DNA of 64,000 nt, taken from positions 1 through 64,000 of the forward strand of contig DYEX01000151.1 of NCBI GenBank assembly GCA_020725525.1, written 5' to 3'. A program made the translations under genes and the position numbers. Position 1 is the first letter of the stretch; each line of letters starts with the position of its first letter. Source of the DNA: Desulfovirgula sp. GTDB lineage: Bacteria > Bacillota > Desulfotomaculia > Desulfotomaculales > Desulfovirgulaceae. Below the pieces are notes generated by a model that was not told the origin of the DNA, ran no database searches, and was given only the letters and a program-made list of their open reading frames with translations. Shown piece after piece: positions 34,510 through 40,847 of this stretch.

Positions 34510-34760
34510 GCATTGAGGCCTTTTTGTCCGTCCCACCCTGTTCCGGTGGCATTGCCCTGTCCCGGTTGCTGGAGGGTATCCAGAGGGAATTTGGCGAAAA
34601 GGTGGCCATAACTATTCACAGGGGGCCGACCCCTCGCCTGGAGGAACTGAAAATATCCGCCACCCCAGCTATAATTGTGGGCGACCTGGTCAGAATCATG
34701 GGCGTATGTCCCGACAGGGAAACGGTTGTGGCCGCCCTGCGGGAATGCGGGATTATGTAA
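34497..34760 (+). CDS. Thioredoxin-like protein with CSGG motif
   Basis: An 87-residue homologue with VSIEAFLSVPPCSGGIALSR: the second Cys is replaced by Gly, giving a single reactive Cys. The position corresponds to the TGA of the protein at 36310 (UASG). KISATPAIIVGDLVRI is the cis-Pro loop. Start ATG 34497 after GAGGGAGGGTGG overlaps the previous gene. Confidence 0.78.
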   Translation: MSKVSIEAFLSVPPCSGGIALSRLLEGIQREFGEKVAITIHRGPTPRLEELKISATPAIIVGDLVRIMGVCPDRETVVAALRECGIM

Positions 34761-34806
34761 AAGCCTGCTGCCGGCACTGTAAAGGCAGGCCCGGGGAGTG
34801 GAAAGG

Positions 34807-35100
34807 GTGAGGCCTATCCTTATCGAAATCATCTATGAAGGCGACCACTGTATCCCTTGCGTTTATATGCTTGAAACCGTGGAAGAGGCCATAGGCGATA
34901 TGACGGACAGGGTTAAGCTGGAACTGGTCTACCTACGGCAGGAAGCGGGCGGCCGTCGTTACAAGGAGCTGTCGGAAGGGCTGGGCGGGCCGGCTCCCAT
35001 CCCGTCCATTTTCATCAACGGAAGGTTGTATTTCGGCACCACACCGCCGGTGGAAGAGCTAAAACAGACCCTGCAGGGGCTCTTACAGGCGGGTGAATAG
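34807..35100 (+). CDS. Thioredoxin-like protein with CIPC motif
   Basis: A 97-residue redoxin: ILIEIIYEGDHCIPCVYMLE with CIPC near residue 17, and APIPSIFINGRLYFG as cis-Pro loop, in the same subfamily as the degenerate one at 32741. GTG 34807 is placed by GGGGAGTGG; GTG 34798 also fits. It ends four bases before the TSCPD-phosphoesterase start. Confidence 0.82.
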   Translation: MRPILIEIIYEGDHCIPCVYMLETVEEAIGDMTDRVKLELVYLRQEAGGRRYKELSEGLGGPAPIPSIFINGRLYFGTTPPVEELKQTLQGLLQAGE

Positions 35101-35103
35101 TTC

Positions 35104-35988
35104 ATGTATATATACAAGACCAGGGGGATTTGTCCGCCCGAAATCCACTTTCAACTGGCGGGGAATATCCTGACCGGCGTGAGGTTTGTGGGCGGGGGCT
35201 GCCGGGGCAACGCCCAGCTCATCAGCCGCCTGCTGGAGGGCCGGGAGCTAAGTGAAGTGCTCCCCCTTCTGAAAGGAATTCAATGCCGGAATGACACATC
35301 CTGCCCCGACCAGCTGTTCCAGGCCATCCAGTTGGCCCGGGAGGGGAAGCTCAGGGAAGAGGAGCCGATCACCGTTTATGAAGCTCCAGCGTACTATCAA
35401 AGGGTAGCGGTAATTGCCGAGGTAAACGGAAATGTTGAGGCATTGCGGGTAGCGTTGCGCCAGCCTGTTGAAGCCGTTTTCTGCCTGGGCAACCTTACCG
35501 GTCCGGCAGGGGACAACGACGGGGTGGTTGAAATGGTGCAAAGGGAGAAGTTGGTTTTTGTACAGGGTCCATTTGACCGTACTCTCCCCTGTACCAAACC
35601 GGAGAATCGAGAATTTCTCCGGCGGGCACCCCTCTATCTGCGGTTTCAACTGGGGCGGTGCCGTGTCCTGGGGTTTTACAGCGGTTTTATCCAGGAATTA
35701 AGCGGCTTTTCGGATTATGCCCCCTATTCCCTGGAGTTGCTCATGGTGAGCAATCTATCCGACTACTTGCGCAATGAGAGCGTCTTTTCCGCCCTGGAAG
35801 CCATGACCGAACAGTTTTCCGTCGATTTGGTTCTCTTTGCTTCTACCAATGAGTGGAAACATGTACGCCTGGGTAAAGTGGACTTCATTAACGTGGGTCC
35901 TCTAAAAGAGGACGGCCAGTTTAAATACGCCTTGCTGGAGTGGGCGGGGGAAGAATTACAGGTTTCCTTTGAAACGGTGAAGGAATAG
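35104..35988 (+). CDS. TSCPD domain fused to a metallophosphoesterase-like domain
   Basis: A 294-residue two-part protein. Residues 1-85 match the small TSCPD/TIGR03905 family: YKTRGICPPEIHF, FVGGGCRGNAQLISRLLEG, and the signature DTSCPDQLFQAIQ with LKGIQCRN before it. From about residue 97 (RVAVIAEVNGNVEALRVAL, CLGNLTGPAGDN) a YfcE/calcineurin-like fold follows, but the DxH and GDxxD metal motifs are degraded (VIAEVNGN, LGNLTG), so phosphatase activity is doubtful. The TSCPD domain occurs in some ribonucleotide reductases and alone. Combined role unknown. Confidence 0.68.
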   Translation: MYIYKTRGICPPEIHFQLAGNILTGVRFVGGGCRGNAQLISRLLEGRELSEVLPLLKGIQCRNDTSCPDQLFQAIQLAREGKLREEEPITVYEAPAYYQRVAVIAEVNGNVEALRVALRQPVEAVFCLGNLTGPAGDNDGVVEMVQREKLVFVQGPFDRTLPCTKPENREFLRRAPLYLRFQLGRCRVLGFYSGFIQELSGFSDYAPYSLELLMVSNLSDYLRNESVFSALEAMTEQFSVDLVLFASTNEWKHVRLGKVDFINVGPLKEDGQFKYALLEWAGEELQVSFETVKE

Positions 35989-36004
35989 CGGGGAGGGAAG
36001 GGAC

Positions 36005-36283
36005 GTGCGCCGGGTACTGGTGGATGTATTGCTGACCGATTTCCGGCAATGAGCGGCCTGCGTCTACATGGCGGAAGCGGTAAAGGCTTTACCGCAGGAA
36101 ATTAAGGACATGATCGAGGTCCACGAGTGGGACATGAGGACGCGGGAAGGAATAAAACGTTTCCTGGAGTTAAAGGCAAAATCACTGCCCAGCATTGCCC
36201 TGGACAACGAACTGGTTTTTGAAGCCGTTATTCCGCCGCAGGAGGATTTGATCGCGGCCATTAAAGCAAGATATGCCGGTTAG
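36005..36283 (+). CDS. Thioredoxin-like predicted selenoprotein (UAAC)
   Basis: A 92-residue redoxin if TGA at 36050-36052 is Sec: VLVDVLLTDFRQ-U-AACVYMAEAV. The frame is open from GTG 36005, which follows GGGGAGGGAAGGGAC, to TAG 36283, with strong alignment on both sides of TGA to the CAAC protein at 32340 (DVLTLDSVQ-C-AACGYM; FLELKAKSLPSIALDNELVFEAVIPPQ against FLELNGRVLPTICIEGDLVFESVIP). Sec is the N-terminal, nucleophilic residue of the redox motif. A hairpin GCGGTAA...TTACCGC follows. Gene callers would report only the ATG 36068 fragment. Confidence 0.83.
36050..36095 (+). promoter_or_regulatory. Predicted SECIS element, first thioredoxin selenoprotein
   Basis: TGA (36050-36052), then stem GCGGTAA (36077-36083)/TTACCGC (36089-36095) with loop AGGCT, extendable by A84-T88. 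The apical loop starts about 32 bases after TGA and carries GG, within the spacing of bacterial SECIS elements. A matching hairpin with a base-pair change is at 36376. Confidence 0.7.
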
Positions 36284-36309
36284 TTCTGGCGCAGGGGTGT
36301 GGGAAAATT

Positions 36310-36585
36310 ATGTCAAAGGTTATTGTGGAGGTATTGCTCACCGACCAGTGAGCGTCCGGGCCGTATATGGCCGAAGCGGTAAGGGCCTTACCGCAGGAAA
36401 TACAGGACGGCATTGAAGTGTTTATCTGGAATGTGAAGACCCTGGAAGGAATCAACCGCAAACTGGAACTGGGGGCCAGGGTCATACCTGCCATTGCCCT
36501 GAACAACGAGGTGGTTTATGAGTCCACCATTCCTCCCCAGGATGAGTTGATTGCCGCCATTTTAAAATGCAAAGATAATTTTTAA
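36310..36585 (+). CDS. Thioredoxin-like predicted selenoprotein (UASG)
   Basis: A 91-residue paralogue of the previous gene: KVIVEVLLTDQ-U-ASGPYMAEAV with TGA at 36349-36351, ATG 36310, TAA end at 36585. After TGA the frame aligns residue by residue with the protein at 36005 (AEAVRALPQEIQDGIEV; IPPQDELIAAI). The second active-site Cys is replaced by Gly (UASG), so this would be a mono-Sec redoxin. The cis-Pro region RVIPAIALNNEVVYEST is intact. Confidence 0.8.
36349..36394 (+). promoter_or_regulatory. Predicted SECIS element, second thioredoxin selenoprotein
   Basis: TGA (36349-36351), then stem GCGGTAAG (36376-36383)/CTTACCGC (36387-36394) with loop GGC. Loop start is 33 bases after TGA, essentially the same spacing as in the paralogue. 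A G-C pair replaces the A-T pair at the stem top, a compensatory change that argues for RNA selection beyond protein conservation. Confidence 0.72.
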
Positions 36586-36609
36586 TGGGGAGATGCAGGG
36601 GGGAGCCCG

Positions 36610-37581
36610 GTGTATTTGCAGGAAGTTACCTTAACCGGTTTTAAATCCTACGCCACGGAAACGGTGGTTAATTTTAAGTCCGGCATTGGAGTAATCATCG
36701 GTAATAATGGCGTGGGCAAAACAAATGTACTGGATGCCATTGCCTGGGCCGTGGGCGAGAGCGATCTGCAGCGGTTGCGCTGCCAGCAATACGGGGACCT
36801 GTTTTTCAGCGGGTCGCAGGAATACCCTCCGGCGGAAACGGCCAGGGTGGCCCTGACCATTAAGCTAGGTGAGGATAAAAAAGCCCCGCAGGTTAAGTTG
36901 ACCCGGCAGGCCCGCCGCCAGGGAACGGAAGAATTCTTCTGTGACGGGGCTGAGCTGACGGCCGCAGGTTATTACCAGAAATTAACCGAACTGGGACTGG
37001 AAAATGTTACAAAAACAGTGATCCGGCAAGGGCAGGTGGAAAACTTTCTGCAGCTGGGACCCGCGGATCGGTTTAGATATGTGAAAGCACTGTTCAATGA
37101 AAAGGTGGATGGAGGTCTAATCGGCAGGATTAACGCCCATTTCAAGAATTTCTTGAGCATACTTGTCCCGGAGGGAGGGGGCGAGCTGTTCCTGGTTGAT
37201 ACCAGTGGTGAACCCGGCCTGGCCGTTGAAGTCGTTTTTCCTGGAAAAGGAAGAAAGAACCCGCTCCTTCTTTCCGGCGGTGAGAAAACCATCTGTTCGC
37301 TGGCCGCCAATCTGGCCCTTTTTGAGGAATTGCAGAGCCCCTTTTACCTGTTGGACGAAGTGGAGCCCGCCCTGGATTGGATTTATCACCACCATATGCA
37401 GCAGCTATTCAAGAAGCTGGCCCGGAACAGGCAGCTGATCATGATCACCCACTTGCGAAGCACCATTGAACTGGCTGATACCCTGCACGGGATTCGCGCC
37501 CGCAGGGACGGCACCTCCTACGCGAAGTTCTACTTTGACATGGACGAACGTATCCTAAGGGCTTACCAATGTTGTTGTTAA
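36610..37581 (+). CDS. SMC-type ATPase head without coiled coil
   Basis: A 323-residue protein with both halves of an SMC/Rad50-like ABC head joined directly. N-half: YLQEVTLTGFKSYATETVV, Walker A GNNGVGKTN (31-39), IRQGQVENFLQLGPADRF (Q-loop region). C-half: LLLSGGEKTICSLAANLALF (signature), PFYLLDEVEPALD (Walker B) and MITHLRSTIEL (D/H loop). Between the halves, where SMC proteins carry hundreds of coiled-coil residues, there are only about 60. It is not a fragment: both motif sets are intact and in frame. GTG 36610. The C-terminal YQCCC is odd. It ends within the next gene's leader. Confidence 0.8.
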   Translation: MYLQEVTLTGFKSYATETVVNFKSGIGVIIGNNGVGKTNVLDAIAWAVGESDLQRLRCQQYGDLFFSGSQEYPPAETARVALTIKLGEDKKAPQVKLTRQARRQGTEEFFCDGAELTAAGYYQKLTELGLENVTKTVIRQGQVENFLQLGPADRFRYVKALFNEKVDGGLIGRINAHFKNFLSILVPEGGGELFLVDTSGEPGLAVEVVFPGKGRKNPLLLSGGEKTICSLAANLALFEELQSPFYLLDEVEPALDWIYHHHMQQLFKKLARNRQLIMITHLRSTIELADTLHGIRARRDGTSYAKFYFDMDERILRAYQCCC

Positions 37582-37595
37582 GAGGGGCGAGTTAC

Positions 37596-37895
37596 ATGGA
37601 ACTGGAAACCATCGAACAATTCAGGAATTTGGTCCTTAAGTTGGGGCTTCCCAGGACGGACATGGTTTTGTTTGGGATTGTCTGCCCCTACTGCGGCAAG
37701 AACGACCGCATCAGGCCGCTGGAACCGCCGGAGGAACTGAACGAAGAAGATCTGGGTTGGACAGATATGGATCTCTACCGCAGGATATGGAGTGAATTGC
37801 AGCCTAAAGACGTCCTGGCCGTGTGTAAATTTTGCCATAACATTATGCAGTTGCAGGGCGAGGATAAAAAAACAATACCATTGTATGAATGGTAG
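37596..37895 (+). CDS. Small zinc-binding protein, unknown family
   Basis: A 99-residue cytosolic protein with a CPYCGKNDRIRPLEPP knuckle near residue 31 and CKFCHN near residue 80, which together could bind one zinc. Between them lies an acidic helical section. ATG 37596 follows AAGAGGGGCGAG and is 14 bp after the SMC-like stop. It is 18 bp before the second CobW GTPase, so it may be its client or partner. No family is recognised. Confidence 0.6.
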   Translation: MELETIEQFRNLVLKLGLPRTDMVLFGIVCPYCGKNDRIRPLEPPEELNEEDLGWTDMDLYRRIWSELQPKDVLAVCKFCHNIMQLQGEDKKTIPLYEW

Positions 37896-37913
37896 CCAGG
37901 GGGGGGGGAAACC

Positions 37914-38936
37914 ATGGCTGACTTCACAGACGTTTATCTCATTACCGGGTTTTTGGGCAGCGGCAAAACCACTTTTTTGAACCGTCTCATCCGCCAGTTT
38001 CCCAGAAACCGGAAATTGATGGTACTAATGAATGAGTTTGGTGAAATTGGCGTTGACGGTACGCTGGTGGCCGGTGAAGACCTGGATATCCTGGAAATCA
38101 GCAAGGGGTCCATCTTTTGCGCCTGTGTGAAAACGGATTTTATCAAGGGCCTTTACGAGATTGCCCAAAAAATCAAGCCGGACATTTTGTTGATTGAATC
38201 TACCGGTGTGGCCAATCCCGTTGACCTCAAAAAGGACCTGAACCTGCCCATATTTAAGGGCCGTTTTCAGTTTAAAGAGCAGTTTTGCATTATCGATGCG
38301 GCCAACTTCCTGGATGCCTTCCAGGTCTATGCTTCGGTGGAAAAGCAGATATCCTCCTCCACCAGATTTATTATCAACAAGATCGACCTGGCTTCCCGGG
38401 AGCAGGTTGAAGAAATAAAAAATCTCGTAAAAAAGTACCACCCCGATCCCCATTTTTACGAGGCAACATATGCCGATATAAACGTGGCCGAGCTTTTATC
38501 TTTGGAGCAGCCGCTTGAAAGCGCGAGGTATGAACCGGGGCGGCCAATGAGCGAAGAGGAACTGGAACGGTACGTGGAAGAGCTGTTGTCCGATATTCAT
38601 GAATCCCTTACGCCCCCCGACCTGCTAATGTCTGCAACCTTTTTCTGGAAGGGAGGCACGCCATCCGATCTGCGGGAAATGACGGCCCGGTTACCCCGGG
38701 AAGTGCTCCGGGCAAAGGGCTTTGTGCAAATAGAGGGCCGGCTTCACCTGTACAACTATGTGATGGGCCAGTGCAGCATTGAGATACAGGATGTGCCGGT
38801 GAAGGAGAACCAGATCAATGTGCTGGTCTTTATTGCCCCGCCGCAAATAATGCCGGCAGTGGAAAAGCTCATGGGCGATTTTAACTTTGTGAAAACGGGG
38901 GAAATCAACCGCCAGGAATTTTTTCAAAAGCGGTAG
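37914..38936 (+). CDS. CobW-family (G3E) GTPase, second copy
   Basis: A 340-residue CobW-type GTPase, more canonical than the one at 27327. ITGFLGSGKTTFLNRL is the P-loop, LMNEFGEIGVDG the second signature, GSIFCACVKTD gives the CxC metal motif, LLIESTGVANP the Walker B and FIINKIDLA the base-recognition motif. A C-terminal CobW_C-like domain (FFWKGGTPSDL..., FVQIEGRLHLY) follows. Role likely metal or cofactor delivery to nearby enzymes. ATG 37914 after GGGGGGGGAAACC. Confidence 0.87.
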   Translation: MADFTDVYLITGFLGSGKTTFLNRLIRQFPRNRKLMVLMNEFGEIGVDGTLVAGEDLDILEISKGSIFCACVKTDFIKGLYEIAQKIKPDILLIESTGVANPVDLKKDLNLPIFKGRFQFKEQFCIIDAANFLDAFQVYASVEKQISSSTRFIINKIDLASREQVEEIKNLVKKYHPDPHFYEATYADINVAELLSLEQPLESARYEPGRPMSEEELERYVEELLSDIHESLTPPDLLMSATFFWKGGTPSDLREMTARLPREVLRAKGFVQIEGRLHLYNYVMGQCSIEIQDVPVKENQINVLVFIAPPQIMPAVEKLMGDFNFVKTGEINRQEFFQKR

Positions 38937-38952
38937 TTTGCAGGAGGTAATC

Positions 38953-39777
38953 ATGCGAATTGTCTCGCTGGTACCCGGTCATACGGAAACCCTTTTCGCC
39001 CTGGGGCTTGGAGAGCAGGTGGTGGGGGTTACCGCCCATTGTGATTACCCACCACAGGCAACGGGTAAAGAACAGGTCGGTTTTTTTAACCGTCCGGACG
39101 TAGGCAGGATTATCTCCTTGCGGCCCGACCTGGTCCTGGCCGGGGGAGTTATACACCGGGGTTGCGTGGAGGAGCTGCGCCGGGCGGGAATAACGGTTTT
39201 TGACTTTGCGCCCCGCCGGGTTGCGGAACTGCTGGAGGGAATGGAAGAAATAGTGCGCATTGCACGGGCCGGTGAAGCGGGCCGTTCGGTGGTGGCCTCG
39301 TTCAGGGCCAGAGTAGCCGGACTCCGCGAAAAGGTGGCACGCCGTTCACGTATGAGGGTTCTTTTTGTCATGGGTGAGAAGACCCTGGTTGCACCCGGAC
39401 CGGCTTCCTGCCAGTATGACGCTCTGAGAGTGGCCGGGGCGGAACTTTTGCCCGCCCCCGCGCATGAACCCGCCATTTTGCTTTCCCGGGACGGGGTACG
39501 TCGCTTTAACCCGGAGGTAATTTTGGCCTGCGGTCGGGTTTCCGGTGAACCGCCAAAAAAGAGGTGCCCGGGCTGCGACCTGCCGGAACGCCCCTGCGTA
39601 CGGGATGTGGCAGACATGCTGAACCACCCCCTGTTGACGGGGGTTGACGCGGTAGAGAAGAAATGCGTCCATGCCGTTTCCTGCCACTGGTTGTGCCGGC
39701 CCGGGCCACGCCTAATCGACGGGATGGAGAGGGTGGCCCAACTGTTGCAAAAAATTTCTCATCCGCTAACCGGCTAA
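38953..39777 (+). CDS. Cytoplasmic BtuF-like protein with cysteine clusters
   Basis: A 274-residue class III periplasmic-binding-protein fold: RIVSLVPGHTETLFALGLG start, GVTAHCDYPPQA, IISLRPDLVLAGG, as in BtuF/FhuD proteins for vitamin B12. It has no signal peptide or lipobox, so it should stay inside the cell. The C-terminal third is unusually rich in Cys: KKRCPGCDLPERPC and KKCVHAVSCHWLC. These could hold a metal cluster. It overlaps the CobW GTPase neighbourhood with a 16-bp gap, so an intracellular corrinoid or metal carrier is a reasonable guess. Confidence 0.75.
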   Translation: MRIVSLVPGHTETLFALGLGEQVVGVTAHCDYPPQATGKEQVGFFNRPDVGRIISLRPDLVLAGGVIHRGCVEELRRAGITVFDFAPRRVAELLEGMEEIVRIARAGEAGRSVVASFRARVAGLREKVARRSRMRVLFVMGEKTLVAPGPASCQYDALRVAGAELLPAPAHEPAILLSRDGVRRFNPEVILACGRVSGEPPKKRCPGCDLPERPCVRDVADMLNHPLLTGVDAVEKKCVHAVSCHWLCRPGPRLIDGMERVAQLLQKISHPLTG

Positions 39778-40163
39778 AATAAACCATTCACGGGGCTGTT
39801 TTGACCGTTGAAGAAAAGAATCTTGCGTCGGGGTGGTAACCGTATTACAATTTTCAAGGGGTATTTTTAAAGGAAGTAAGGGTTCATTGTGGTTTAAAGT
39901 TTAGTAGCAGAGCAATAATTATCAACGCCATAATCACACAGGTGTAATTTAAATTTACTTAAAAAAGGGGGCAGAGCAACCGGACGAAAAGGAGGAGCAA
40001 ATTTTCCGTCGTGGCTTTTGGGCCTTAACGCGGGGAGATTACTAAAAAGTTTAACTTTTTAGAGACTTTAACAGTGGCTTGCTGCTGACGTTGCAGGTTG
40101 ACCGAACTGTAATTTTAACCGTTCGGTTGAGAAAACAATTGTTAAAAGAAAGGAGAATGGGAA
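39778..40163 (+). other. 386-bp non-coding leader before the demethylase operon
   Basis: No gene is supported. A perfect palindrome CTAAAAAGTT-T-AACTTTTTAG occupies 40042-40062, and ACCGAAC/GTTCGGT at 40101-40127 forms a second inverted repeat. Both could be operators or transcript hairpins for the operon at 40164. AGGAGGAGC at 39991 precedes no frame. No riboswitch class is recognised. Confidence 0.5.
40042..40062. promoter_or_regulatory. Perfect 21-bp palindrome, possible operator
   Basis: CTAAAAAGTT, a central T, then AACTTTTTAG. It lies 102 bp before the corrinoid-protein start codon. The length and AT content suit a dimeric repressor site or a weak hairpin. Confidence 0.45.
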
Positions 40164-40829
40164 ATGACACCTGAAAGGGAAAAGGACATTCTGGGGAGAC
40201 TGGCCGAGGGCGTGCTCAATTACGATGAGGAAATGGTGCGCCAGGCGGCCCAGGAGGCACTGGATGAAGGGATGGACGCAAATAAGGCGGTTTTTGATGG
40301 ATTGGTGGCCGGTATGAAGGAAGCAGGTGACTTGTATGAAAAACAGGAGTACTTTGTCCCCGAGCTTCTCATGTGCGCCGATGCTTTGTACGCCGGGCTG
40401 GAAATACTCCGTCCGCATATGAAATCAACGAAAGAAGACGGCGGGGTAAAAGGCCAGGTGGTCATGGGAGTAGTGCAGGGAGACGTGCACGATATCGGCA
40501 AAAACCTGGTGAAGATCATGTTCGAGGCAGCCGGTTTTGAGGTGCACGACCTGGGTAAAGACGTGCCTTTAGAAAAGTTTGTGGAGGAACAACTGAAAAC
40601 TGATTCGGAGATTGTGGCCCTCTCGGCCATGATGACCACCACCATGGTGGGCATGAAAGATGTTATTAAAGCTATTAAGGAGAAAAACCCCAAGGCCAAG
40701 ATCATGATTGGCGGCGCTCCGGTGACCGATGAGATTGCCGACCGTTTTGGCGCGGATGGTTATGCCAAAGATGCCAGCAACGCCCTGAAGGAAGCCATAA
40801 ACATGATCGCTTCTTTGAGAGAGTTGTAG
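40164..40829 (+). CDS. Corrinoid protein (MtaC/MtvC-like), copy 3
   Basis: A 221-residue methyl-carrier protein, first gene of a likely O-demethylase operon. Cap: ILGRLAEGVLNYDEEMVRQA, GLVAGMKEAGDLYEKQEYFVPELLM. B12 domain: VVQGDVHDIGKNLVKIMFEA with the cobalt-ligand His, LSAMMTTTMVGM, MIGGAPVTDE. ATG 40164 follows AAAGGAGAATGGGAA. It is the closest of the three copies to a reductive activator (40848), so this pair likely work together. Confidence 0.94.
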   Translation: MTPEREKDILGRLAEGVLNYDEEMVRQAAQEALDEGMDANKAVFDGLVAGMKEAGDLYEKQEYFVPELLMCADALYAGLEILRPHMKSTKEDGGVKGQVVMGVVQGDVHDIGKNLVKIMFEAAGFEVHDLGKDVPLEKFVEEQLKTDSEIVALSAMMTTTMVGMKDVIKAIKEKNPKAKIMIGGAPVTDEIADRFGADGYAKDASNALKEAINMIASLREL

Positions 40830-40847
40830 AGGGAGGATGAAGCAAAA

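Noticed and set aside
40078-40100. Sigma-54 promoter (TGGC...TTGC) before the demethylase operon
   Set aside because: The GG to GC spacing is 15 instead of 10, so the -24/-12 geometry fails.
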